From the NCBI RefSeq assembly GCF_000757605.1, contig NZ_JQAK01000002.1, positions 58,702 to 112,136 on the forward strand: 53,435 nucleotides of DNA, written 5' to 3'. This document shows positions 37,601 to 44,603 of the stretch, piece after piece (positions within the stretch are counted from its first letter, which is position 1; the number at the start of each line of letters is the position of its first letter). Source of the stretch: Candidatus Paracaedibacter symbiosus. Its GTDB lineage: Bacteria; Pseudomonadota; Alphaproteobacteria; Paracaedibacterales; Paracaedibacteraceae. The translations under genes and the position numbers were made by a program. The notes beneath the pieces were generated by a model that ran no database searches, had not been told where the DNA came from, and saw only the letters and a program-made list of their open reading frames with translations.

Positions 37601-40110
37601 CGCCTGGCACTTGCACAGAAATAGCGCCTGAACATATTCATGAAGGAACTTTATATCAAGCCTCAGTTAACCAGTTTGTGGGCAAAAAAGCTAAAGCAAA
37701 ATCGGTGGTTGATTATACGAACACAACGACCAAAGAGATAAAAAGCAGCTGGTGTAAGACGACACAAACAACCAGCCACACCCAGACGCCCACAAGTGCA
37801 AGTCAGCCTACCTATCGAAACATCACGATTTTGGATGTCGATACCTATGAGGGCGAAGGAGCGGTCTTCCAAGGGATCACCTACGATCGGACAAAGTTGA
37901 TGACGTTGAAGCCGGCGATTGCTACGGCTCTCTCCACCTTTGAGACAAACAGCGACTGGTTAGGCGTCACGAGTGGAGTCAAGGTCGACCAAGGGCAGGA
38001 GCAGATGATTCAGCCACGCATTGAGGGTGAGTTTATCTCCACACGCCATGAAAAGGATGCCGACAACATCCTCCACTTGACCTCAACGATTCTGAATCTG
38101 CACAAATCCCAGATTGACAAGGATGTTCGCAAAGACACCTATCAGCTCAGAAACTGGTACCATGAGGAAACCACAGGCAATGCACCTATCGTGGGAACTG
38201 TTGTGTCGTTGTTGGTGGCGGTAACTACCTGGGGCGTTGGCACTGCATTGGCCGAGGCCTTCATCCAAAATGCAGTGTTGCAAGCAATGGCGACGGCTTC
38301 CTTTGTTACTGTATGCTCCTCAACGGCCGCCAGTATTGTGACACATCAAGGGGATCTTGGAAAAGTCACCAAGGATCTATTCAGTGCAGGTATGCTGAAG
38401 AATGTGGCCCTGTCTGCGGCCACAGCCGGGATCATGAAGGGGCTGCAGGCTAAGTTCCCTGCCTTAAACGCCAAGGGTGGGCTGCAGCAGCGTTTCATGT
38501 ATCACATGGTGCGTAACAGCGTGCAGCTGCATCTGGATATCGCCCTTAATGGCGGTAGCTATGAAAAGCTGGCCAAAAGCGCAGGGCTTCAGGCGGCTGT
38601 GTCGGCAATGGGTGGATATCTCAGCAACGAGATAGGCAACCTTCTCGAGGACGGCGATATTGACCGCCTGTCCCACAAGTTGTTTCATGGGGCTGTCGGC
38701 GCGTTGGCGAGCACAGCGATGGGTGAGAAACCAGCTGCTGGCGCTCTTGGAGCCATGGTGGCCGAAACGGTGGCTGAAATAGTACAGGATACTAAACTTC
38801 CCGAATTGGAAAGACGCTTTGAGAAAAAAGCCGATGAGTGGCGCCAAGTTTCACCTGACGGGCGATTGAGTGCGGCTCAGGAAGTCTTGTGGCGTCAAGA
38901 CTTTGACAAAGCCTACGATCGCCTGAAGGAAGACTGCGCGAACATTGGCCGTTACGCTGCTATAGGAGCCGCTGTCCTCGCTAAACAAAACCCTTCCGCT
39001 GTGTACGATGCTGCAAACACGGCTTTAACAGAAAACTTTGTTAAGCATGGCCTAAAAGCCTTAAGGATTGCCGGATTGACTCTTAGCGGCTATGAGATTA
39101 TCGATGCTTATAGGACGGAGGGTCCTGAGGCAGCGCTCTACAAACTCGGCGAGATTGGTCTGATCACCGTGGCAATTGGTGTGGGCGGCAAGATTACTTA
39201 CGAAATAGGTGGCATAGCCTGTCAAAATGCCGTGCGAGCTTGGGATTTAGCCTGTAAGCAATACCCGACTCTGTGGAAGATAACTCAAACTATCTATCAG
39301 GGTGTCGATGGGGTCAAAAACAGTGGGTTGTATCAGAAAGGTGCAGCTCTGATAGACAAAGGGATGACGGTCGCGACCAGCACCGACGTCTATCAAGCGG
39401 TATCAAATAATAAGGCCATCCAAGGCGTTGGCAAGGTCATAGATGCCGCTGATTCCGTGGTTGAGGGGGCTCTACAACTTGGGGGCCATGTCGCGACTAA
39501 AGGTATTAAGTATCTTACAGGAGGTGGGGTTAAAGAGGCAGTAGGTGGAAGAACGACGCAGCTCGGGCGTAATCTCGAAACTGGGCAACTGGAACAGAAG
39601 GGAAAGGACAGACTACATGCATCTAGAAGTAGTTCTTCTTCGTCTGTGGAAGGCAAATCCAGTGCTAAAAACGTCGCTAACTATGAAAGATATAAAACTG
39701 AGTTGCGGAGGGAAGAAGAACTCAGGAACAGGATTATAAGTGGTGATAAAACACCTTTGAAAAAAGAAGAAAATACCGAACTCCTTGGATTTAAAGGAAA
39801 TAATCCTAGAGTCAAAGACATTAATAAAAATACAGGTAAAATAGAGTTGCATACAGATTCAACTCAATCAGCGTCCTCGCTTTATCGCCAACAAGTTCGC
39901 CAATTCGAACAGGAAGGGATTCATGGACAATCAGTTACACGCCGGTTTATAACGGAGAATAACAAATCTGCATTAGAAACAAAATTTGATAGTGGTTCAC
40001 GGGTCGGTATACGTTCTGAAGGAAAATCAGGTCAACCAAAAGTTGACATAAAAGATATCTACCGTAACATTGAAGAAAAAATCACAGTCCATTTACCAAA
40101 AGGGGAATAA
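31618..40110 (+). CDS. Giant filamentous haemagglutinin / CdiA-like polymorphic toxin
   Basis: About 2830 residues. A signal peptide (FFFLKRLFTWFLIIQYSS, then LSFAQ). Residues about 60-1300 are beta-rich, asparagine/glycine/threonine-rich repeats (LTNTGELKATTAFTMKGDG type) as in the beta-helix shaft of haemagglutinins. Around 2225-2390 is a DUF637-like hydrophobic pretoxin region (SFVTVCSSTAASIVTHQGDL; GALGAMVAETVAEIVQ). The last 165 residues, after a Ser-rich linker (SRSSSSSSVEG), form a separate polar domain (RVKDINKNTGKIELHTDS; SGQPKVDIKD) that I cannot assign; by position it is the toxin. The ATG 31618 is preferred over the adjacent GTG. CdiA-type proteins need an outer-membrane TpsB transporter, which is not in this window. 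A probable immunity gene follows 2 bases later. Confidence 0.85.
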   Translation: MIFFFLKRLFTWFLIIQYSSLSFAQTTGGRVVFELKDDSTANLRSNNKRIYRLHVKEEGSQSDTLRTKLEWDNYLKKTHEKENKSFPIKTTYQGESLRVSYSSEGNELKFLIDSQGGVLIDYMKGRGNFSFLTFGQINLKKTLSAEVLDLKGSQIRNESHLNVDALCLEATDTTKRKDDPIINWAHGIITAQRKIDVIKGDFNNQGGIRSQGNLVIDLHGNNLTNNDCQHQPNGIVSSAGLALVNAGELKNLGTIKANTLHVSATSLINGGKEVAKTTSSSVPRKYIYKTGVISSETADIKADTLENNLASQILATNSGYIQTRKNLHNKGFIGEEKPNSTWVIGSEGSITNDGKLQAEWLTLEALGLLRNNHQIEGRSFLDLSGGSLSNSNKGRITGQQKLQLSDFSKVDNFGVIKGDKIANLLNLGAVNNQGTIDCSSAVLNFKARSLTTDGLIHARIAFMDLENELLARNLIKAENLLRIKAGRLINKTTLSGSNIVISTHEQFENHNAIVSQNELKMTLAGKSVNDGKLEAGTDISLTTYGTFTNHKNITLTSGKKFIIEGTGTFANHATIIADVFSILSMGEVSNNGTIKGKTGTWTIGDLTNTKIIDFTNTLNLTLTKGSNSGDLTANTLTILIHQLLTNTGELKATTAFTMKGDGQFTNKNKVESTNQLTFEDLAKVTNAAGMIVGKDVSFVTVGTVDNQSTVKSHQSLELTELRKLLNSGTIHAQTGTWTINYLNNSKNIIIGELLTLATKTGINSGELTAKDFNFTLEEWFINNKLLRAKRQLTIKGPGELTNTSNLESEDILNLESLGKLINQADIKGKTGTWTVGDLTNTKIINFTDELNLTLTTGSNSDDLSANILTILIHQLLTNTGALKATTALTVKGAGEFRNDKTVLSSNQLSFEGLAKVVNTNEIDGNNIDFTAVGNLENQAKIHANSKISFKNLTKLANTPTGLIRGNMGLALESVKEGDNEGKIESSGLLSVSNTHFNNAPQAHILARNGVNIDPHSSIINEGLVNTGGLLSGNLEQTFRQNQGTWSHTGFVDPLSHELQLNGITVWQIAAGETEGQTSQQPLKIINNGEAFFRNGGLQAKGPLQVVNNKKLTLSGAKAQRFQSLINHKDLHLEADTENSYREWSITSNADQSVSFTPVTSGMMATNAGNSSSFINNGTLHTPLNLTYHLQSPFGKADVKGDLEYLNRTISLEELLGLSCNGTVTANIAGGRLVGNAHISTIHHLNLRCNQPLTIVSELKVPALTLASTAPIKLGEGHQFAHIQTTEGNLILSAPSIIAPVVKLDSAADLDIKTPAGSMKLGDFVEKTPDEAKKLGPWGGGVTMNDHFQPTGENTYRASNGSILNAGRRLNLEGQRLDVSYCILFSQLETKITSSMPLNLLSIILNGHGDLRIQAPQIKFNFAGTKKAQRTTDYQALERKGWFNFVTVTKQKNIAYDYLVSEPTKLLHQGDVYLNGQQIDFVGTPFTFKKIHINGQTYDEKTIPPFSAVRLIPILLGEKDRDHYYTTLKYHKVSGGYLNRSEKNAQRTITFASVARDLAPMPPLPQIKDFPPGVGGGIAYVFTLIMLTNPYGGFFGFGKKLKKRIPGFYGEFDVPNATVAEIDALGRYESSIWMANEIRRCHQTGDVFRYWSGPAITPKFVFDEAEINIANFQGQMTMDGTDVSVNASTIDLYNSSTRQIDEVLKALDIDLGNTPQAVFLDFVQNSLGHGLVGHHLSISDLPAVTFMALSPKDKMGQPIGIRLSRINLHVPIDLVVMAAMADHAKRVHYRGMSGEDLLMHIMNHSRRLRQLQYASSSPKALAYEEMAADNQLALYAANDNDPDSEDGKVYLHIPVNAQNRHSQPGDLVIENAKLNAANDNTLRDQRLVVGQEASLTGKNLTLESTAKPSTQNNVVTYTPHAPMTAIGDPLAKLTLDAGHTSRLTGTTVEGFSDIKNKAGVATETTALKMKNKNNGFEGNTTTHTVEDHHLLTTIKSPGTCTEIAPEHIHEGTLYQASVNQFVGKKAKAKSVVDYTNTTTKEIKSSWCKTTQTTSHTQTPTSASQPTYRNITILDVDTYEGEGAVFQGITYDRTKLMTLKPAIATALSTFETNSDWLGVTSGVKVDQGQEQMIQPRIEGEFISTRHEKDADNILHLTSTILNLHKSQIDKDVRKDTYQLRNWYHEETTGNAPIVGTVVSLLVAVTTWGVGTALAEAFIQNAVLQAMATASFVTVCSSTAASIVTHQGDLGKVTKDLFSAGMLKNVALSAATAGIMKGLQAKFPALNAKGGLQQRFMYHMVRNSVQLHLDIALNGGSYEKLAKSAGLQAAVSAMGGYLSNEIGNLLEDGDIDRLSHKLFHGAVGALASTAMGEKPAAGALGAMVAETVAEIVQDTKLPELERRFEKKADEWRQVSPDGRLSAAQEVLWRQDFDKAYDRLKEDCANIGRYAAIGAAVLAKQNPSAVYDAANTALTENFVKHGLKALRIAGLTLSGYEIIDAYRTEGPEAALYKLGEIGLITVAIGVGGKITYEIGGIACQNAVRAWDLACKQYPTLWKITQTIYQGVDGVKNSGLYQKGAALIDKGMTVATSTDVYQAVSNNKAIQGVGKVIDAADSVVEGALQLGGHVATKGIKYLTGGGVKEAVGGRTTQLGRNLETGQLEQKGKDRLHASRSSSSSSVEGKSSAKNVANYERYKTELRREEELRNRIISGDKTPLKKEENTELLGFKGNNPRVKDINKNTGKIELHTDSTQSASSLYRQQVRQFEQEGIHGQSVTRRFITENNKSALETKFDSGSRVGIRSEGKSGQPKVDIKDIYRNIEEKITVHLPKGE
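33397..34292 (+). repeat. Duplicated ~200-bp segment inside the haemagglutinin shaft
   Basis: 33397-33597 and 34092-34292 are clearly homologous (both begin ATCAAAGGTAAGACAGGCAC and encode GTWTIGDLTNTK / GTWTVGDLTNTK ... TILIHQLLTNTG). A more diverged third copy begins near 33817 (GTWTINYLNNSK). The spacing of about 695 and 420 bases shows growth of the shaft by internal duplication. Confidence 0.85.
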
Positions 40111-40112
40111 AG

Positions 40113-40594
40113 GTGGCTCTATCTATTGATAAAGATTTACTTGTATATGAGTTTGACACAGAGACTGGCATAACTTTTGTAGATGTTATTAAGTCTCATA
40201 TTTCACCTGATCGTGAAAGGATGCTTGAGTTGCTTTCTCTCCTTGAAAAAGGTGAAATAGGCAACTACGAAATTGGTGATACAATGGATGAGATTTGGGA
40301 TGAAATAGAAGATGAATGTCAGACTATTTTAGGTATTATTAATAAAAAAATATTGAAATTACAAATTTTCAACCTAAAGATCTAGATTTAACAAAGTACA
40401 GGAATGCACTTGATTGGACAGTGTGGTCTCTGCTTTGGAGTGCTGGTATGAGTCCTCTTCTCGCTGACGATGTCCCTTTTATTCGAGAGTTTCTTAATTG
40501 CCCTGTGGGGCAAGAAAAAGAAGCAGAGGAGAAATGGTATGATTACTGGTCTAAAGTAGATTTCTCAAAACGCTATGATATCGCGCCGAGGTAA
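40113..40594 (+). CDS. Probable immunity protein for the giant toxin, one apparent frameshift
   Basis: GTG start 2 bases after the toxin stop, with AGGGG about 8 bases upstream. The first frame runs MALSIDKDLLVYEFDTETGI to 40385. Adding one A to the seven-A run at 40344-40350 lets the frame continue IEITNFQPKDLDLTKYRNAL, DWTVWSLLWSAGMSPLLADD and EEKWYDYWSKVDFSKRYDIA to the TAA at 40592-40594, giving 160 acidic residues with no export signal. Small acidic cytoplasmic proteins directly after CdiA genes are immunity proteins. I do not recognise the family. A terminator follows 30 bases later, supporting 40594 as the real end. Confidence 0.75.
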
Positions 40595-40623
40595 GAGAAT
40601 TCTGTTAGTGGGAGCAGGAGTGG

Positions 40624-40650
40624 GGAAGCATTCGCTGGATGCTTCCTTTT
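40624..40650 (+). terminator. Rho-independent terminator after the toxin/immunity operon
   Basis: Stem GGAAGCAT (40624-40631), 7-base loop, ATGCTTCC (40639-40646), then TTTT. Perfect 8-bp stem, correctly placed after the restored immunity gene. Confidence 0.82.
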
Positions 40651-40743
40651 AATTTGAGCAGCTATTTATTGTCTCAACCGCCAGTGCATTGAAGCGGATT
40701 GTGACGGATTCTGAAAGGCCTGTGCCCTTAACGGTGGTGACAC

Positions 40744-40833
40744 TTTGTTAAAACTCTCAAAAGAGACTATGCATATGTATCAGACCTAAGCTCAGCAAAA
40801 AAAGTTATGGAGCAACTGAACGAATGGTTTTGA
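40744..40833 (+). pseudogene. IS3-type transposase C-terminal scrap
   Basis: FVKTLKRDYAYVSDLSSAKK then VMEQLNEWF resembles the end of the catalytic domain of IS3-family transposases (FVKTFKRDYVYV..L.DA..V...L..W). Only 29 codons survive. The rest of 40651-40914 holds nothing recognisable. Confidence 0.6.
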
Positions 40834-40914
40834 TCTTCCCCTCAAAAACTGGACAAAAGCTTCTTATAATTGTGCAGTTCCAACCCTAAGTAATACAGAT
40901 TAAAAGAAATTGTC

Positions 40915-41184
40915 CTATAATCGGCGGAATATAATTACATTACTGTTAGTTGAAGTCATGTTGATGCCGTTTTTATCATCCAGCATGTCACCACCTGATG
41001 ATTTAATATCCGATCTATCCAATACTTCTTTGTTGATGTTTTGGCTGTTTTGTTGAGGAAACTTAAGAAGCTTAAAGTCTCGATGTATGTCTTTTGTTTC
41101 ATCCTGTAGAAAAATGTTAAATCGACGGAGGGCTTTTGTTACGGGGGAAACCTTTCCATTATTCAACAAGCTGTCTTTGTTCAT
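40915..41184 (-). CDS. 89-residue hypothetical protein
   Basis: Starts at ATG 41184 with AAGGAG seven bases upstream, so I consider it a real gene. Basic/polar and probably partly disordered (KALRRFNIFLQDETKDIHRD; KSSGGDMLDDKNGI), with no signal or membrane segment. The C-terminus NSNVIIFRRL echoes the NVIPFP tail of the protein at 41901-42566. No family recognised. Confidence 0.6.
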   Translation of the reverse strand: MNKDSLLNNGKVSPVTKALRRFNIFLQDETKDIHRDFKLLKFPQQNSQNINKEVLDRSDIKSSGGDMLDDKNGINMTSTNSNVIIFRRL

Positions 41185-41406
41185 TTTATTCTCCTTAGGT
41201 GTATGTTTTTCTTTTTACTTGCCATACATGGAGCCTATTTTAAAAAATTAAATACCAAAAAACCTACTTTTTCGCCTTTTTTAAAAAAAGTCTTCTGAGT
41301 TTTCAGAGAAAAAATTTTTATATTAAATTCAAAGAAATAAGTTTATTCAAAATTAAGAAAACATATACTTAACAAGGTAAAGGATTAGCTTTATGGGCGC
41401 GTCGTT

Positions 41407-41485
41407 CATTGTCTGTAACGGAGGTTTGTCAATCACCGTCACAAACACCCTTTTTAAAAAGGGGTGCTCTCCTTAACAGACAATG
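41407..41485. repeat. Structured inverted-repeat element (three-way-junction fold)
   Basis: Outer arms CATTGTCTGT..GGAG (41407-41423) pair with CTCC..ACAGACAATG (41469-41485), 14 of 17 positions. Two hairpins sit inside: GTTTGT (41424-41429)/ACAAAC (41441-41446), and CACCC-TTTTT/AAAAA-GGGGTG (41446-41466). It lies between the XRE operon end and the 40915-41184 gene, whose promoter is in the same 318-base gap. It might be a bidirectional terminator, a small structured RNA or a mini-element. Confidence 0.7.
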
Positions 41486-41502
41486 TTACGAACAACTGCA
41501 TC

Positions 41503-41898
41503 TCAAGAAATCTCCACGTCATATTCTTCTTGTGTTTTAATATCAGTTAGAGTTGCCCTTAATTTAAGAAATTTGAGTCTGACTTTTCTTTTTTGCATGT
41601 TTGCGCATGTAACAACCAGGTTTTTCGCTGCCAACGGAGAAATTTCTCCTTCACCTTCTTCATCAAAAAAGGAAAGCGGTACGGATAAAATTTTGGAGAA
41701 TTCAAAAAGCCGGCCTGCGGGAATGCGATCAATACCCTTTTCGTACTTGTGCACCTGTTGATACGTTACCCCCAACATATTAGCCAAGTCTGACTGATTT
41801 AATCCTATTTCAATCCGCCGTTCGCGTAATTTTTTAGCTATATAAAGATCTTTGGCGCTGCTGCTTCTTTTGTTTTTAGCTGAAGGGTCATTAGCCAT
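41503..41898 (-). CDS. XRE-family transcriptional regulator
   Basis: 131 residues. Classic Cro/cI HTH: LRERRIEIGLNQSDLANMLG, then VTYQQVHKYEKGIDRIPAGR, LFEFSKILSVPLSFFDEEG. This 130-residue form, with the FFDE helix end, is common in alphaproteobacteria. ATG 41898 has AAGGA six bases upstream. It is the last of three close genes (gaps of 10 and 2 bases) and probably autoregulates the set. Confidence 0.92.
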   Translation of the reverse strand: MANDPSAKNKRSSSAKDLYIAKKLRERRIEIGLNQSDLANMLGVTYQQVHKYEKGIDRIPAGRLFEFSKILSVPLSFFDEEGEGEISPLAAKNLVVTCANMQKRKVRLKFLKLRATLTDIKTQEEYDVEIS

Positions 41899-41900
41899 TG

Positions 41901-42566
41901 TTATTTCCTTCTGCTTTGAGGGAAAGGAATTACATTTCCCATGCTAGGGTTGACATCTTCGGTTTTTAAAGTGACGCAGGGCAGCAGCATTCCTCGTGGA
42001 TGATTTTGTAAGAAATCTTTGATGTAACGATCCTCTCTTTGCGCTTGCCACAGCTCCTGTTTTAGTCTGGTTTTAATAGTCTCTACCTTTTCTTCTAAGA
42101 ATTCCCGAGTCTCTGGCGTATTGTAAACAGTAAAAGAACTTTTGCTTCCTTCTCGTGTATCCAAAGACGCAGTAGCATCAAAAAAACTTTCAAAATCGGT
42201 AAGATGGGTTGCATCAGCTTGAGACAGCATAAAGAGTATTTCGCAAGCATAGCATTGTTCAGCACACGCAAACAAAATCACCAGAGCTTGTACCACAATT
42301 TCAAGAAGGGCGGCATTATTGAGGTTTTGGCTTAAATATTTTAACTGCGCATTACGTGCTAGTGTAAATTTTGTTACGCGAAGCGTGCCCTCGAGTTGTT
42401 CCATTTTCATTGAAAGGGAGAACCCCGTTTCCTGTTGAGATAAAACAACCGTGGAAAGTCCCTTTTTTACTGTATAGGAAAATACTGTGCTTTGGCCTGA
42501 AATAAAGGATGCTTTTGGTGTTGTAATTGGTCTTTTATCTTGACTATTTTTCAATGGGGTATTCAT
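41901..42566 (-). CDS. Hypothetical protein with NVIPFP tail
   Basis: 221 residues, not recognised. Mixed alpha/beta with a hydrophobic cysteine-containing helix (LLEIVVQALVILFACAEQCY) in the middle, charged helices after it, and a C-terminus MGNVIPFPQSRRK. The NVIPFP motif recurs in a relic at 31029-31094 and, altered, at the end of the 40915-41184 product. AGGA lies 8 bases before the ATG. Middle gene of the XRE operon. Confidence 0.65.
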   Translation of the reverse strand: MNTPLKNSQDKRPITTPKASFISGQSTVFSYTVKKGLSTVVLSQQETGFSLSMKMEQLEGTLRVTKFTLARNAQLKYLSQNLNNAALLEIVVQALVILFACAEQCYACEILFMLSQADATHLTDFESFFDATASLDTREGSKSSFTVYNTPETREFLEEKVETIKTRLKQELWQAQREDRYIKDFLQNHPRGMLLPCVTLKTEDVNPSMGNVIPFPQSRRK

Positions 42567-42576
42567 TTGGTTTTTC

Positions 42577-43122
42577 CTAAATCTTAGATAAGGGTGATGA
42601 GGTTGAGGATATACTTTGCTCTAAAAGGGCATGTAGCTCACAATAATTCTGAAAACTTATAAGGTTTGTTGGCAAATACAGCTGATGGACGCTTTTGGGC
42701 GATAGTTCCACAAAACTGAATAAATCAACGAAGTCCTTCAGCCAATGCTTCTGCAACTCTGTTAGTGGGGTTATTTCTTCTTGGGAAAGAAGAATAAGCG
42801 CGCCGGGGAGCTGATGGAACATGCTAAACCTATAAAGTTCTTCGAGAGCTTTGCTGATCAACTTGAGGAAATGCCTTTCAAATAATCTTGAATAGCACTG
42901 ATCTTTGTTGAATTTAACGTTTTGACAGACAAGGATTTCTTCTCCGACAACTAAAATATCTGAGAGGAAAAGAGGCGCGCTTTTTATGACAAGATCGGCC
43001 TCTCCCTCAAAGCCAAAGAAGTTATCTTCGCCTGTAAAATAAAACTCTTTATCAGAGCGTGGTTTTGGACGAATCTGAAAAGAAGAAGCTTTCCTACTTT
43101 CCTTGTTATCTAAAATGTCCAT
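42577..43122 (-). CDS. Hypothetical protein, first gene of the XRE operon
   Basis: 181 residues, not recognised. No signal or membrane segment; the N-terminus is basic, then beta-rich (GFEGEADLVIKSAPLFLSDI), then helical (LKLISKALEELYRFSMFHQL). It starts next to the 568-base AT-rich gap. Together with the next two genes it forms a compact operon of a regulator and two unknowns. Confidence 0.6.
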   Translation of the reverse strand: MDILDNKESRKASSFQIRPKPRSDKEFYFTGEDNFFGFEGEADLVIKSAPLFLSDILVVGEEILVCQNVKFNKDQCYSRLFERHFLKLISKALEELYRFSMFHQLPGALILLSQEEITPLTELQKHWLKDFVDLFSFVELSPKSVHQLYLPTNLISFQNYCELHALLEQSISSTSSPLSKI

Positions 43123-43690
43123 GTGCTCGTTTTTCTCGTTGTTTAAGTGCTACTCCAGCTTTAATAGGGATTGTTGAAAAAAATAGGTAATTAAAAAGAC
43201 TATTTTCAGCTGTGAGTAAAATAGACAACTATTTTTTAAAAAAACTAGGTTTTGAGCCAAAAAATGAAAAAATAAGGTAAAAGGAGATTAATAGTTGTAA
43301 AATTTTTATTTATAAGATAGCTGGAATAAAATTTTTTCTTTTATTTTTTAGAAGTAATTTATCTTAAAGGTTCCAAAAAATGTTTCTTTTTTAAAGTTTA
43401 TTACTCAACCAAAAGTTAAATTCTAACGCATAAATTTTAAATTTAAGGTTAATTTATCCTTGAAATATTTTTAAGAGAAGTCTTAAAGTGAGGGCGGGTA
43501 AGCTTGAGGGTAAGCTTGAGGGTAAGCTTGAGGGTAAGAGTTATAGAATGAAAATAAGTAAGGTAAAAGCCATCTCTCACAGATCTTGGAGTTATCCATA
43601 AACTTTATTACTAGGTAATTAAATTTTTGAAAAAAGAGAAAGAAAAATGATTATAAAAAAAATAAAAGTTATTTCTCAGAGACCTTGGAC
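43123..43690. other. AT-rich gap with iteron-like and DnaA-box-like repeats
   Basis: 568 bases without a gene, extremely AT-rich with long A and T runs. It contains three tandem copies of the 12-mer GGTAAGCTTGAG (43497-43532) plus a partial fourth. A diverged ~45-base direct repeat follows (43565-43609 and 43661-43705), each copy holding a TTATCC word (TTATCCATA 43592-43600; TTATCCCTG 43691-43699), close to the DnaA box TTATCCACA. The combination fits a replication origin or a strongly bent regulatory region; neither is proven. Confidence 0.5.
43497..43538. repeat. Three and a half tandem copies of a 12-bp iteron-like repeat
   Basis: GGTAAGCTTGAG at 43497, 43509 and 43521, then GGTAAG at 43533. 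The copies are identical. Confidence 0.92.
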
Positions 43691-44590
43691 TTATCCCTGA
43701 GTTTTGTAGCGACTAATAAGAAACTTTTCAAGTGTTTTAACAACTTTAACTAATTTAAGTGAAACAGGATAAACAATATACATTTTTTCTGGCGGAGAGT
43801 GCACCAGAGGAAGTATTTGGATTAATTTATTTGCTTTTAAAAGTTCTGAGTCAAAAGATAAAGCAATAATTCCTAAATTTTTAGTTGCTGCTTTATAAAG
43901 GCACTCTACTGAGTTAACAACCATATAAGGTTTACGAGGAGATTGATTCTCCTCACGACCAATCTTAAGAATCCATTCTGTTTTACCATAAGGTAGAGGG
44001 CGATAAGGGTTATTAAAGGATATAAAACGATGATTTTCTAAATCCTCAAGAGCTTTTGGAATTCCTCTTTCCCTAAGATATTCTGGGCTTGCGTAAAGGT
44101 GCTGAGTGCGGGTAGTTAAAAAGGTCTGAATAAGAGTATCTCCTCCAAGAGAATCAAAGTTTCTTATACTGATATCTGCTTCTCTAGTTTTAAGGTCAAG
44201 GCTCTCATCATTACATATTAAGTTAATTTCTACTTCTGGATAAAGGTTGGCAAAATCAGCTATATGTTCGAATAGACTAGTACTTGCCATTCCAAATCCT
44301 GTAGTTAATTTAAGTTGTCCGCTTACTTCATTCTTTTTTTGTTGTATTGCTGTGATGGCATTCTCTGCTTCAATAATCATGTTCCGTGCATGGTGGAAGA
44401 GAGTTTCTCCATCCTCTGTCAAAATCACTCCTCGAGCATTACGGATAAAAAGCTTTGTTTTTAAAGAGTGTTCCAGAATAGAAATAGAACGTCCTATGGC
44501 GGATTGGGTAACATTGAGCCGCTTGGAGGCTTTGTTGAAGCTTCCTTCTTGGGCAACTGTATAGAAAACTTTGATTTTATCCCATTCCAT
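43691..44590 (-). CDS. LysR-family transcriptional regulator
   Basis: 299 residues from the ATG at 44590 (MEWDKIKVFYTVAQEGSFNK), chosen because AAAGGAG lies 8 bases upstream and because it gives the standard N-terminus. HTH: ASKRLNVTQSAIGRSISILE, then HSLKTKLFIRNARG. The C-terminal effector domain is full length (LKLTTGFGMASTSLFEHIAD ... VVNSVECLYKAATKNLGIIA). It follows the POT transporter gene by 13 bases on the same strand. The palindrome at 46079-46105 in the divergent promoter is its likely operator. The 3' end overlaps one copy of the direct repeat in the gap region. Confidence 0.92.
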   Translation of the reverse strand: MEWDKIKVFYTVAQEGSFNKASKRLNVTQSAIGRSISILEHSLKTKLFIRNARGVILTEDGETLFHHARNMIIEAENAITAIQQKKNEVSGQLKLTTGFGMASTSLFEHIADFANLYPEVEINLICNDESLDLKTREADISIRNFDSLGGDTLIQTFLTTRTQHLYASPEYLRERGIPKALEDLENHRFISFNNPYRPLPYGKTEWILKIGREENQSPRKPYMVVNSVECLYKAATKNLGIIALSFDSELLKANKLIQILPLVHSPPEKMYIVYPVSLKLVKVVKTLEKFLISRYKTQG

Positions 44591-44603
44591 ACCACACACT
44601 CCT

